Shown in pieces: positions 50,563-59,209 of a stretch of 64,000 nucleotides of DNA. The stretch covers positions 372,001 to 436,000 of the forward strand of contig NZ_SHKR01000015.1 of the NCBI RefSeq assembly GCF_004217145.1, in the 5' to 3' direction. Numbering within the stretch: the stretch's first letter is position 1; each line of letters begins with the position of its first letter. Under the pieces are notes generated by a model. That model searched no databases, was not told the origin of the DNA, and saw nothing but the letters and a program-made list of their open reading frames with translations. Origin of the DNA: Kribbella rubisoli. Its GTDB lineage: Bacteria; Actinomycetota; Actinomycetes; Propionibacteriales; Kribbellaceae. Position numbers and translations under genes: made by a program.

Positions 50563-50577
50563 TGCGACTAAGTCGCA
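50563..50577. promoter_or_regulatory. Palindrome TGCGACTAAGTCGCA
   Basis: Perfect odd palindrome TGCGACT-A-AGTCGCA, five bases after the CRP-like site and 43 before the Tat-protein start. It overlaps a TATATG stretch that may be a minus-10. Candidate operator for a second regulator. Confidence 0.55.
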
Positions 50578-50620
50578 GATGGCAGTCGGTGCCGGCGCTC
50601 GTGAGAGGGAAGGGACAGAC

Positions 50621-50899
50621 ATGAGTGACGCAACACGCCGGGGCTTTCTGGTGTTCGCCGGTGCAGGGACCGCGGCAGCGGTCGGTGCTGTGGCGGTGCC
50701 GAAGCTCCTCGGCGAGCGGCCGGTGGAGGCCGCGGGTGGGGAACAGTTGCAGGCGGCTGATCTGGCGACGGCAGACTCGTTCGTCGTCCACGTGAAGGAC
50801 GTCAAGAAGGGCCAGATGGCGATTCTGGTCGGCAACCGCGAGGTCTTGCTGACCGATCGCGAACTGGCTGCGCGCCTGGCCGGCATGACTACCGCCTGA
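50621..50899 (+). CDS. Small Tat-signal protein linked to DUF4331
   Basis: 92 residues, ATG 50621 with AAGGGAC upstream. The N-terminus SDATRRGFLVFAGAGTAAAVGAV is a twin-arginine-type export signal (RRGFL). The mature part is about 50 residues (SFVVHVKDVKKGQMAILVG, LTDRELAARLAGM). No named family recognised. It precedes the DUF4331 gene by 70 bases and is the promoter-proximal member of the module. It may be an exported partner or cofactor carrier. Confidence 0.75.
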   Translation: MSDATRRGFLVFAGAGTAAAVGAVAVPKLLGERPVEAAGGEQLQAADLATADSFVVHVKDVKKGQMAILVGNREVLLTDRELAARLAGMTTA

Positions 50900-50969
50900 G
50901 CCGCGCCACGAGCCCAGCCGCCCGGGCTCTCCTGCACTGCACACAGAAGCTTTCACTGGAGGAACAGTC

Positions 50970-52346
50970 ATGTCTTCGCACCGCGAAGCACCGGAAATCT
51001 CGAAAGACCCGGTCGCCGACAACACCGATGTCTACGCGTTCGTCAGCCCGGACAAGCCGGACACGGTGACTCTGATCGCCAACTTCATCCCGTTCCAGAA
51101 CCCGTTCGGCGGGCCGAACTTCTACGAGTTCGGTGACGACGTCCTGTACGAGATCCACATCTCGAACAGCGGCACCGGCCGCTCCGACATCAGCTACCAG
51201 TTCCGCTTCCACGCCGAGATCAGGAACAAGAAGACCTTCCTGTACAACACCGGTCCGATCAGCTCCATCTCCGATCGCACCTGGAACCGTCCGCAGTACT
51301 ACTCGGTCACGCGGGTGGAGCACGGCCGCTCGCGGATCCTGGCCCGCAATCTCGCGGCACCGCCCGTGAACGTCGGCATCCGCAGTACGCCGAACTACGC
51401 GAAGCTCGCCGGCCAGGCGATCCACACGATCGGCACCAACCGCAAGGTGTTCGCGGGTCAGCGTGCGGACGGGTTCTTCGCCGACCTCGGCAGCATCTTC
51501 GATCTCGGCACGCTCCGGCCGTTCCAGATGGCACACCTGATTCCGTCGGCCGCCGCGATGGGCGTCAACGGCCTGCAGGGGTCGAACGTGCACACGATCG
51601 CGTTGCAGGTCCCGATCACGGACCTCACCCGCGACGGGCGGAAGCCGACCGGCGTACTGGATCCGAGGGCCGTGATCGGCGTGTACGCGTCGGCCAGTCG
51701 CCAAGCGTCGAAGATCCTCGACGACGTACGCGGGATCCCGACGTGGCACGGCCCGTACAAGCAGGTCTCCCGGCTCGGGAACCCGTTGTTCAACGAGGTC
51801 ATCGTGCCGATGGCCGAGAAGGACAAGTGGAACAGCCAGGCGCCGTACGGCGACAAGCGGTTCGCCGGCTACGTGACCAAGCCCGAGCTCGCCGGTCTGC
51901 TGCCGGTCCTGTACCCGGGCGTGTTTCCCAACCTCGCGGCGTACAAGAAGTCCCGCGCCGACCTGGCGGCGATCCTGCTCACCGGCATCCCGAAGGGCGT
52001 CGTACCCGGGTTCCAGAACTACACCGGTCCGGTGCAGGCAGACCTGCTGCGGCTGAACGTCGCGGTCCCGCCGGCGAAGTCGCCGAACCCGCTGGGTCTG
52101 GTCGCCGGTGACGCGGCCGGCTTCCCGAACGGTCGTCGGGTCTTCGACGACGTCGTCACCGTCGAACTCCGTGCCATCGCGGGCCTGACGATCCCGTTGG
52201 TGGACCCCGCGTTCAAGCCTGATGCGGCGACCGCAGCGATCAAGGACGGTACGTCGAACACCAACGCGGACTACCTGACGTGGTTCCCGTACCTCGGCGT
52301 TCCGGCCGGCGGCTACCAGTCCAAGCCCGGAACGCCGGCCGCCTGA
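50970..52346 (+). CDS. DUF4331 domain protein
   Basis: 458 residues, ATG 50970 behind TGGAGGAA. Start SSHREAPEISKDPVADNTDVYAFVSPD is the DUF4331 signature, followed by FIPFQNPFGGPNFYEFGDDVLYEI, the repeated second half with LDPRAVIGVYASASRQ, and GRRVFDDVVTVELRAIAG. There is no signal peptide, unlike many members. DUF4331 proteins are abundant in actinobacteria with no established function. The stop overlaps the start of the His-rich protein (TGATG), so the two are coupled. Confidence 0.9.
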   Translation: MSSHREAPEISKDPVADNTDVYAFVSPDKPDTVTLIANFIPFQNPFGGPNFYEFGDDVLYEIHISNSGTGRSDISYQFRFHAEIRNKKTFLYNTGPISSISDRTWNRPQYYSVTRVEHGRSRILARNLAAPPVNVGIRSTPNYAKLAGQAIHTIGTNRKVFAGQRADGFFADLGSIFDLGTLRPFQMAHLIPSAAAMGVNGLQGSNVHTIALQVPITDLTRDGRKPTGVLDPRAVIGVYASASRQASKILDDVRGIPTWHGPYKQVSRLGNPLFNEVIVPMAEKDKWNSQAPYGDKRFAGYVTKPELAGLLPVLYPGVFPNLAAYKKSRADLAAILLTGIPKGVVPGFQNYTGPVQADLLRLNVAVPPAKSPNPLGLVAGDAAGFPNGRRVFDDVVTVELRAIAGLTIPLVDPAFKPDAATAAIKDGTSNTNADYLTWFPYLGVPAGGYQSKPGTPAA

Positions 52347-52768
52347 TGAGCACCGTCGAAAACCCGCACGCGGGTAAAGGATCGTCCGTCCTGCTCGACA
52401 TCGGCGGAGACATCGGCGCCCTGGTCATCACCTTGCCTGCGGCACTGGAGGGCGAGGAGATCGAACTACGCCCGACCAACTTCGCCAGTAGCCACGCGGA
52501 CCAGCACGAACACGGACATGGACATGGACACGACCATGGGCATGGACACGGACACGGGCACAGCCACGCGCTGCCGCACGTCGCCGTGGTGCCACGGCCC
52601 TCGCCGGACGGGGAGATCGTCCACTCAGCAGTCTTCTTCGAGGTCCCACAGGGCAACTACGAGTTGTACGTACGCCCCGATGGACCGGTGCAGCTGGCCG
52701 TGGATGTCACCGGGGGCGTGGTGACGGAGGCCGACTGGCCACAACCGAGAGCTATTCAGAAGCCCTAG
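52346..52768 (+). CDS. Histidine-rich protein coupled to DUF4331
   Basis: 140 residues starting in the TGATG overlap at 52346. A central run of alternating His and Gly/Asp (about 55-75, more than ten His) is a strong transition-metal ligand, as in nickel, zinc or copper storage or chaperone tails. Flanks: VLLDIGGDIGALVITLP and FFEVPQGNYELYVRPDGPVQLAVDVTGG, a beta-rich domain. The DIGGDIGALV motif recurs in small actinobacterial phospholipase-like or metal-related proteins, but I cannot name the family with certainty. Confidence 0.75.
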   Translation: MSTVENPHAGKGSSVLLDIGGDIGALVITLPAALEGEEIELRPTNFASSHADQHEHGHGHGHDHGHGHGHGHSHALPHVAVVPRPSPDGEIVHSAVFFEVPQGNYELYVRPDGPVQLAVDVTGGVVTEADWPQPRAIQKP

Positions 52769-52858
52769 AGGAAGCTCCGGCCTGGGGAGGATTTTGTACC
52801 GAATCGGGTGCAAGATCCTCCCCAACCCCGCTTCCCGCGACCTGGACCGCTACGGAGG

Positions 52859-53656
52859 TCAGTAGCCCGGGAAGACCTCGCGGAGGGTAGACAGGCTGAC
52901 CGGGCCGGTGAGCTCGAGGGTGGACGGGGTGTGGTCCGGGGCGAGGCGGCCCGCGATCAGTCGTAGCCAGGACTCTGCGGGCAGGGTCAGCGAGCCGTCG
53001 GCCAGGTCAGCCCGGTCCGCGGGATTCGGGTCGATGCTGACCGGGTCGTCAAGGCGGAGCGAGAACTCTGTTGCCGGATCGGTGGTGGCGACGGTCAGCA
53101 CGGCCTGCTGGCCGTTGAGGTTGGCCGGCTTGGTGATCCAGCTGAGGTCGGTGGTGTTCTGGAACATCTGCGGTACGGCGTCGGCGTCGAGCGTCGCGCT
53201 CGGGTCGGACGCGCTGCGGACATCCCACGAGTGATAGGTGAGCTCGCTCAGGCGCATCCGGGCGACCGTCGCCACGTCGGCGGGCGCCGGCAGGTAGCCC
53301 AGCTCGATGCGGAGGTTGTCGCGCTGGTCGTCGCTCAGCGACTCGAACAGTGTCGTGAGCTTCTCGTTCCAGACGAGGAAGCCGGCAGCCTGCTCCTGGC
53401 GCGATGACGAGTCCCAGCGGGCCCAGACGTTCTGGTTGAAGTCGCTGTCGGCGGCGGGCTTGCCGTCGAGAGTGAGCTGCACCGTGTTGGTCATGATCTC
53501 CGCGCCGCTGCCGAGGTGACTCAGGACCTGCGCGATGTCCCACTCGGCGGCCGCCGACGGGCCGGCCAGCGCGTCCTCGTCGAAGTTCGTCACCAGCTCC
53601 GCGAGCCGTTCGTAGCCGGTGCGGAGCGCGGTGATGACGATGTCGGCGTTGCTCAA
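52859..53656 (-). CDS. Mycothiol-dependent maleylpyruvate isomerase family protein
   Basis: 265 residues from TTG 53656, with GGAGG six bases upstream. An N-terminal DinB-like four-helix bundle (AAAEWDIAQVLSHLGSGAEIM with metal His; LSELTYHSWDVRSA with second His and Asp) and a C-terminal domain (LRLIAGRLAPDHTPSTLELTG) match the actinobacterial maleylpyruvate isomerase/TIGR03083 group that uses mycothiol. Substrate unknown. Divergent from the PHP metallohydrolase; the spacer includes a short ACCAC-CGGA-GTGGT repeat at 53707-53720. Confidence 0.87.
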   Translation of the reverse strand: MSNADIVITALRTGYERLAELVTNFDEDALAGPSAAAEWDIAQVLSHLGSGAEIMTNTVQLTLDGKPAADSDFNQNVWARWDSSSRQEQAAGFLVWNEKLTTLFESLSDDQRDNLRIELGYLPAPADVATVARMRLSELTYHSWDVRSASDPSATLDADAVPQMFQNTTDLSWITKPANLNGQQAVLTVATTDPATEFSLRLDDPVSIDPNPADRADLADGSLTLPAESWLRLIAGRLAPDHTPSTLELTGPVSLSTLREVFPGY

Positions 53657-53794
53657 CTTGTGCCTCCAGAGGCGATCGGACCAAGTAGTTGAAACATGTC
53701 ATTAATACCACCGGAGTGGTGAGCGGGCCGGGGGTTTGGACGGCGGTCACGTAGACGTTGCCTGCCGGATGCTGTGGAGTGCTTGGTTTCCCTC

Positions 53795-55330
53795 ATGACC
53801 GACGTTGCCATGACCGCCATCACCAGGAGAGGCCTGCTGGCCGCAGCAGGCACCGGCACGATCATCGCGCTGGCGCCGATGAGTTTCGCGGCTGCAGCCA
53901 CCGGAACCAAGACCCAGGTGGTCGACGGGCAGATCGCACCAGGCCCGACTGACTTCGTCTACCTCCCGGTCAACGTCCCGCGCGGCGTTCAGCAGATCTC
54001 GGTCAGCTACAGCTACTCCAAGCCGGCGGTTCCGGCCGGTACGCCGGGGAACTCCTGCGACATCGGCATCTTCGACGCCCGCGGCTTCGACTTCAGCGGG
54101 CCCGGGTTCCGCGGCTGGTCCGGCGGATTCCGCACCGAGTTCAGCATCAGCCGCACCGAAGCCACCCCCGGATATCTGCCCGGCGACGTGATGCCCGGAA
54201 CGTGGCACATCGTCCTCGGCCCGTACCAGGTGGCCCCGCAGGGCATGGACTACCACGTCGAGGTCACGCTCACGTACGGCGATGCCGGCGCGAAGTACGT
54301 CCCGGCGTACCCGCCGACCAGGGCGAAGGGACGCGGCCGGGACTGGTACCGCGGCGACTGCCACCTGCACACCGTGTACTCCGACGGCCGCAACCTGCCG
54401 GCTGACGTAGCCGCCGGCGCCCGCGCGGCCGGGTTGGACTTCATCGTGTCCACCGATCACAACACCAACGCCTCGCACGGCGCCTGGGGTCCGTACGCCG
54501 GTGACGACCTGCTGATCGTGACGGGCGAGGAGGTCACGACGCGCAACGGCCACTGGCTCGCCCTCGGTACGAAGCCGGGCCAGTGGGTGGATTGGCGGTT
54601 CCGGGCGCGCGACGGCGTCTTCGACCGGATCCAGCAGCAGGTCCACAAGGCAGGTGGCTTGTGCGTCTCGGCCCACCTGTACTGCCCGTGGATCGCCAGC
54701 GAGTGGAAGTTCGGCTTCGAGGGACTCGACGCTACCGAGGTGTGGACCGGCCCGTGGGGCTGGGACGACGATGCCGCGGTCTCCACCTGGGCGAACCTGC
54801 TGGCCGCCGCGGTACGGGAGAAGAAGCGCTGGCTGCCGGCGATGGGCAACAGTGACGCGCACAACCCCGGCAACGTGATCGGCCTGCCGCACAACGTCGT
54901 ACTCGCGGATGACCTGACCAAGGACGCGGTCCTCGCCGGGCTGCGGGCGGGGCGGTCGTGGATCGCCGGGTCGGCCGGCGTCGACCTCGAGTTCACGGCG
55001 ACCTCGGCGTACGGGCGGAAGGCTGGGATCGGTGAGCGTCTGTCGGCGCAGGCTCGCGAGCAGGTCACGGTGAGCCTGCGGGTCAGCGGCGTACCCAACG
55101 GCACGGTCCGGATCCTGACGGATGAAGGTCAGATGCTGCAGAGCAGCCTGGACGGCAGCGGAGCCGGGACCGTCACCTGGCTGACCACTCCGCAGGCGGC
55201 CGCGTTTGTCCGCGCCGAGGTCCGCAATCCGCTCGCCGACGGCACGCCTGGCCACACCTCGATGGACCCGTCGCTCACCTTCGGCGCCATGGCCGCCTTG
55301 ACCAACCCGATCTTCCTGGGCCACAACTAA
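53795..55330 (+). CDS. CehA/McbA-type PHP metallohydrolase, Tat exported
   Basis: 511 residues from ATG 53795 (ATG 53810 and GTG 53774 are alternatives; none has a clear ribosome site). Tat-type signal TAITRRGLLAAAGTGTII. After a beta-sandwich (about 45-180) comes a PHP catalytic domain: RGDCHLHTVYSDGR (HxH and SDG) at about 190-202, VSTDHNTNASH, GEEVTTRNGHWLAL, SAHLYCPW, and MGNSDAHNPGNVIG. The metal-ligand set is complete. Relatives include carbaryl/carbofuran-type hydrolases and surface phosphoesterases. Substrate unknown. Confidence 0.88.
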   Translation: MTDVAMTAITRRGLLAAAGTGTIIALAPMSFAAAATGTKTQVVDGQIAPGPTDFVYLPVNVPRGVQQISVSYSYSKPAVPAGTPGNSCDIGIFDARGFDFSGPGFRGWSGGFRTEFSISRTEATPGYLPGDVMPGTWHIVLGPYQVAPQGMDYHVEVTLTYGDAGAKYVPAYPPTRAKGRGRDWYRGDCHLHTVYSDGRNLPADVAAGARAAGLDFIVSTDHNTNASHGAWGPYAGDDLLIVTGEEVTTRNGHWLALGTKPGQWVDWRFRARDGVFDRIQQQVHKAGGLCVSAHLYCPWIASEWKFGFEGLDATEVWTGPWGWDDDAAVSTWANLLAAAVREKKRWLPAMGNSDAHNPGNVIGLPHNVVLADDLTKDAVLAGLRAGRSWIAGSAGVDLEFTATSAYGRKAGIGERLSAQAREQVTVSLRVSGVPNGTVRILTDEGQMLQSSLDGSGAGTVTWLTTPQAAAFVRAEVRNPLADGTPGHTSMDPSLTFGAMAALTNPIFLGHN

Positions 55331-55390
55331 CCCAGCCCGGCAAGCCTGTACGGTCGATACGTGTCAGTGGCGGGTGACGGGAGAGATCAG

Positions 55391-56152
55391 GTGCCCAGCA
55401 TGAAGACTTCGACCGCTTTCGGGATCGACATCGGCGGCAGCGGGATCAAGGGTGCCGTCGTCGACCTGGAGAAGGGCGACCTGGCCAGGGAGCGGGTGAA
55501 GTACCTGACGCCCAGCCCGTCTACTCCGGAGTCTGTGGCCGAGGTCGTGGCCCGGCTCGTCAAGGAGGCCGGGTGGACCGGTGAGCTGGGTGCGACGTTC
55601 CCGGCCGTCATCCAGCACGGGGTGGCCAAGACTGCCGCGAACGTCGACAAGAGCTGGATCGGGACCGACGTCGACAAGGTCCTCACCGACGCCACCCACT
55701 GCGACGTGACTGTGCTGAACGATGCGGACGCGGCCGGCATCGCCGAGGCCCGCTTCGGCGCGGCCAAGGGCGTCAACGGCGTGGTCATCCTGCTCACGTT
55801 CGGCACCGGTATCGGCAGCGCGCTGCTGCTCGACGGTCAGCTCGTGCCGAACACCGAGCTCGGTCACCTCGAGCTGGACGGGCATGACGCGGAGACGAAG
55901 GCCTCCTCGGCGGCGAAGGACAATGAGGAGCTGTCGTACAAACAGTGGGCCAAGCGGGTGCAGCGATACCTTCGCCACGTCGAGAACCTGTTCACACCCG
56001 ACCTGTTCGTGGTCGGCGGCGGCGTCAGCAAGAACGCCGACAAGTGGGTGCCACTGCTCGAACTCTCGACCCCGGTGAAGCCCGCCCAACTCCTCAACAA
56101 CGCCGGCATCGTAGGCGCGGCCATGGCCGCCCACGAGAAGTTCACTGAATAG
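55391..56152 (+). CDS. ppgK: Polyphosphate glucokinase
   Basis: 253 residues from GTG 55391 (GGGAGAG upstream). ROK-type kinase closely matching mycobacterial PpgK: FGIDIGGSGIKGAVVDL phosphate-1 motif, AANVDKSWIGTDVD, LNDADAAGIAEARFGA with catalytic Asp, LLTFGTGIGSALL, NTELGHLELDG and DLFVVGGGVSKNADKWVPLL. It phosphorylates glucose with polyphosphate or ATP. Together with ppk2 at 15058 it points to polyphosphate as a working phosphate store. Confidence 0.95.
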   Translation: MPSMKTSTAFGIDIGGSGIKGAVVDLEKGDLARERVKYLTPSPSTPESVAEVVARLVKEAGWTGELGATFPAVIQHGVAKTAANVDKSWIGTDVDKVLTDATHCDVTVLNDADAAGIAEARFGAAKGVNGVVILLTFGTGIGSALLLDGQLVPNTELGHLELDGHDAETKASSAAKDNEELSYKQWAKRVQRYLRHVENLFTPDLFVVGGGVSKNADKWVPLLELSTPVKPAQLLNNAGIVGAAMAAHEKFTE

Positions 56153-56165
56153 CGCGACCCCAGCT

Positions 56166-56816
56166 TCAACTCTGACGGGTGTCGATCGCGTGGATCGCGG
56201 TCCCGATCAGACATAGCCAGGTCAGCGCCACGGTCCATCCGGCCAGGACGTCGGTCGCCCAGTGGTATCCGAGGTAGACACGACTGAGTCCCATCGCGAT
56301 GCTCAGCACCACCGCCACGATCGCACCGGCGATCTTGACCTTCCGGGAGAAGTTCGAGTACCAGAGCAGCGCGGCGAGCAGCACGAAGAACACCGTGGAG
56401 CTGAGGGTGTGGCCCGACGGGAACGAGAAGCCGGTGTCGATGGTGCCGATCACGAGGCTCGAGTCCGGCCGGTGACGGCCGATCAGGACCTTGAGTCCGT
56501 AGGTGAGGCTAGCCGCACCGGCCATACCGACGGCCAGGATGACGGTCGGCCGCCAGCGTCGGGTCAGGATCCTGAGCAGCGCGCAGACAAGCACGGTGAG
56601 AGCGGTGAGTACAGGCACGCTGCCGAAGAAGGTGATTGTCTGCGCAACCTGGCTGAGGATTGCGGTGCGGTGCTCGATGAAGTTCTCGGTCAGCCCCGGG
56701 TCGAAGGCCGCAAGCCCGTCACCTTCAATGGCGGCATCGGCTTGTACGGCGAAAGCGATCGTCCCGAGAACGGTCACCACCAGACCGAGCAACATTCGTC
56801 GTGACAACTGACTCAC
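56166..56816 (-). CDS. PAP2 superfamily membrane phosphatase
   Basis: 216 residues, GTG 56816. About six helices. The three PAP2 catalytic motifs are intact: KVLIGRHRP, FPSGHTLSS and SRVYLGYHWATD. It should dephosphorylate a lipid phosphate or prenyl diphosphate on the outer face of the membrane. It sits 13 bases after the sensor kinase gene in the same direction, so it is probably in the same unit and may serve the adjacent glycosyltransferase/flippase pathway. Confidence 0.9.
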   Translation of the reverse strand: MSQLSRRMLLGLVVTVLGTIAFAVQADAAIEGDGLAAFDPGLTENFIEHRTAILSQVAQTITFFGSVPVLTALTVLVCALLRILTRRWRPTVILAVGMAGAASLTYGLKVLIGRHRPDSSLVIGTIDTGFSFPSGHTLSSTVFFVLLAALLWYSNFSRKVKIAGAIVAVVLSIAMGLSRVYLGYHWATDVLAGWTVALTWLCLIGTAIHAIDTRQS

Positions 56817-56829
56817 AGCCTTCGGGTGT

Positions 56830-58230
56830 TCAGGGCAACGGTAGCGTCACGGTGGCTGTTGTGCCGCCGGTGGAGGGAGCGGTCAGGGTGACGCTGCCAT
56901 GGTGGGCCTTGATGATTTCCTGGACGATCGAGAGGCCGAGGCCGGAGCCTCCACTGGCTCGGGCGCGGCTGGTGTCCAGGCGGACGAAGCGCTCGAAGAC
57001 CCGTTGACGATCGCTTGCGGGGATCCCGTCGCCGTCGTCCTCGACGGTGACGATGGCTGTGCCGTCGCGCTCGCTCGTGCTGAGTCGTACCGTGCTGTGC
57101 GCAGCCGTCGCGGCGTTCTCGACCAGGTTGCGGATCATCTGACTCAACCGGAGTGGATCTCCGACGACCCGCACCGGCTGTACGTCGGCCAGCACCTTGA
57201 GGCGCTTCGCTTCCCGCAGTCGCAGGATCTCGGTGTCGACCAGGTCGTCCAGATCGACGTCGGTGCGGTGCATCGGCAACGCCGCGTCGTCGGCCTTCGC
57301 GAGTAGGAGCAGGTTCTCGACGAGCCTGCGCATCCGCTCCGCCTCGCCCTTCATCAACCGGTGGAGTTCCTCCCAGGCCTGCCCGCGCGCCGAGGGCTCG
57401 AGCACATCCAGGCCTGCGGCGACAGTCGCGAGGGGAGATCTGAGTTCGTGGCTGGCATCGGCGACGAAGGCGCGCTGGGTGGCCTGGCCGGTCTGCAGCC
57501 GATCGAGCATCGCGTTCATGGTCGCGGCCAGCCGGGCGATCTCGTCGTCTGTCTGCGGCACCGGCACCCGCTCGGTGAGGTCGCTGGACTCGATGCCCTG
57601 CACCCGCCTACGGATCCGCTCGACCGGCCCCAACGCGCGGCCGGTGAGCATCCAGCCCGCCGCGGCGACCACGATCAGCAGTGCAGGGAAGCCGATCGCC
57701 AGGTACTCCGTCACGGTGGCAACCGTCGCCCGCTGGGTCGCGACCGACGATGCGACGACGACGGTATAGGTCCGGCCGCCGTACTCGACGCCACGCGCGA
57801 CGATGAGGAAATCGTGATCGTCGTCCAGCAGCGGCATCTCGCCGACCTCTGCACGCTGGACGGTGTCGGCAGCGGGTCTGAGCTGCGTGAGCGCTGTCGA
57901 CTCGGCCCTGGCCGACGATCCGGCGACGACCTGTCCGGAGCTGTCCAGCACCTGCACGATCTGACTCGCTCGCGTCGTCTTGGCGAGATCGATGCTGAGC
58001 GCCGCGATACCTTCTGCCGACACCTGCGCGGCAACGTCGCCCGCCCGTCCGTCCGCAGCGTCGGAGACCGTGGTGATGAGAGCTCGCTGCAGCAGGAGCA
58101 GAAGCAGGCTCGCGCCCAGGGCCATTGCTACCGCGACGACGACGACCGCCGCCGCGGTCGATCTACTCCGAACGCTGGCGCGACGCAGCCTCGAGATCGC
58201 GTTGCGCAGCACGGCCAACTGGAGCTCCAT
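56830..58230 (-). CDS. Sensor histidine kinase of the envelope cluster
   Basis: 466 residues from ATG 58230. TM1 is at about 25-48, followed by an extracytoplasmic sensor of about 120 residues, TM2 at about 175-195 (FPALLIVVAAAGWMLTG), HAMP (LGPVERIRRRVQGI), a HisKA domain with phospho-acceptor His261 in DASHELRSPLATV, and HATPase with NLVENAATAAH, DDGDGIP, GGSGLGLSIV. Its partner is likely the OmpR-type regulator at 61263: both genes share an upstream CTCAGC direct-repeat promoter not seen elsewhere in the window. Confidence 0.93.
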   Translation of the reverse strand: MELQLAVLRNAISRLRRASVRSRSTAAAVVVVAVAMALGASLLLLLLQRALITTVSDAADGRAGDVAAQVSAEGIAALSIDLAKTTRASQIVQVLDSSGQVVAGSSARAESTALTQLRPAADTVQRAEVGEMPLLDDDHDFLIVARGVEYGGRTYTVVVASSVATQRATVATVTEYLAIGFPALLIVVAAAGWMLTGRALGPVERIRRRVQGIESSDLTERVPVPQTDDEIARLAATMNAMLDRLQTGQATQRAFVADASHELRSPLATVAAGLDVLEPSARGQAWEELHRLMKGEAERMRRLVENLLLLAKADDAALPMHRTDVDLDDLVDTEILRLREAKRLKVLADVQPVRVVGDPLRLSQMIRNLVENAATAAHSTVRLSTSERDGTAIVTVEDDGDGIPASDRQRVFERFVRLDTSRARASGGSGLGLSIVQEIIKAHHGSVTLTAPSTGGTTATVTLPLP

Positions 58231-58240
58231 CCCCTCTGCC

Positions 58241-58280
58241 TCTGCCCAGTGTGCTGGACAGTTGCTGAGTGTCGGCTGAG
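58241..58280 (-). promoter_or_regulatory. Shared promoter with CTCAGC direct repeat, sensor-kinase copy
   Basis: On the minus strand CTCAGC (58280-58275), N5, CTCAGC (58269-58264), N11, ACACTGGG (58252-58245). The 11-base period is that expected for OmpR/PhoB-type regulators. From the second repeat on it is almost identical to the response-regulator promoter (AACTGTC shared). Confidence 0.7.
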
Positions 58281-58288
58281 AGACTTGA

Positions 58289-59095
58289 TCAACGCAGCGA
58301 TGCGAAGACGTCGTCCAGCGGCTTGCCCGGCCGGCGCCCGCGTTCGACGTACCACTCCCGGCCGAGCATCGACGCGAACAGCCACCGCGGCAATCTGAGC
58401 AGCAGCGCCAAGGTGCGTGCTCCGTCGTCGGAGCTCGCCTGGCTGGCGTGCGCCTCGAACGACGCGCGTTTCTGCCGCAGATAACGACGTACGTCGACCC
58501 GGTGTGTGATCGCGGTGCTGGGGGAGTAGGCGTGATCGTAGGCCGCCGCGGAGACGTCGGGCAGTACGCCGGGGATCACCTCCACAACGCGGATCAGTCG
58601 CCGGATCAAGCGGCGGTCGATCGTTGCCTCGAGCACCAATGACGTGCCGGCCCGAGCTGCTGCATACGTACCCACCGCGTGTACCTGCCGGTGGTCCGGA
58701 TGGCCGTAGCCACCGGCCGGGTCGTAGATGGTCAGGGCGTCCGCCTGCTCTTCCCGCAGCAGCCGGATCAACGGCTCGGCCGCCTCCTCGACGGCGAGCG
58801 TGCTGAAGCCGCCTTCGGTCGGTGGGCCGGACGATCCGGAGTCCTTGAAGCCGAAGCGCACCACCCGCGCACAACCCAGCGCTGCAGCTGATCGATCCAG
58901 CTCACTGCGCCGGTTCGCCGCCAGTGCGCCACCTGTCCGGTAGGCCTCGGCCGCCGCGCCGGCCTCGCCGTCGGTAGCGACCGCGAGTACGACGCGATGC
59001 CCTTCCGCAGCGAGCCGCGCCAAGGTCCCGCCCATCAGCAGGGCCTCGTCGTCCGGGTGCGCGTGGAAGGCCACGAGGGTGAAAGGTCCGGCCAC
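58289..59095 (-). CDS. PIG-L family deacetylase
   Basis: 268 residues, GTG 59095. Zinc-dependent N-acetylglucosaminyl-type deacetylase: HAHPDDEALLMGGTLARLA (AHPDDE metal site) at about 10-28, VATDGEAG, and PAGGYGHPDHRQVHAVG with the third metal ligand. Relatives include MshB/Mca and GlcNAc-PI deacetylase. The C-terminus (about 190-268) carries RQKRASFEAHASQ. Next to a GT4 glycosyltransferase and a flippase-like gene, it likely de-N-acetylates a glycolipid or glycoconjugate, which is inference. Confidence 0.9.
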   Translation of the reverse strand: MAGPFTLVAFHAHPDDEALLMGGTLARLAAEGHRVVLAVATDGEAGAAAEAYRTGGALAANRRSELDRSAAALGCARVVRFGFKDSGSSGPPTEGGFSTLAVEEAAEPLIRLLREEQADALTIYDPAGGYGHPDHRQVHAVGTYAAARAGTSLVLEATIDRRLIRRLIRVVEVIPGVLPDVSAAAYDHAYSPSTAITHRVDVRRYLRQKRASFEAHASQASSDDGARTLALLLRLPRWLFASMLGREWYVERGRRPGKPLDDVFASLR

Positions 59096-59136
59096 GCTAC
59101 GAGCCTGACACGTCGATCGTGACGGGGCTAGTTGCT

Positions 59137-59172
59137 CTCAGCACCCTCTCAGCGCTGGGACACCACTCTGGG
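59137..59172 (+). promoter_or_regulatory. Shared promoter with CTCAGC direct repeat, flippase copy
   Basis: CTCAGC (59137-59142), N5, CTCAGC (59148-59153), N11, ACTCTGGG (59165-59172), on the plus strand facing the flippase-glycosyltransferase operon. It is 41 bases upstream of the divergent PIG-L start and could serve it too. Confidence 0.65.
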
Positions 59173-59209
59173 AGCGGTGAGGCACATCGAACAGCGGCCT
59201 GGAGTGAGG

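Noticed and set aside
53707..53720. ACCAC-CGGA-GTGGT as an operator feature of its own
   Set aside because: Short arms and no second copy. Mentioned only within the neighbouring gene entry.
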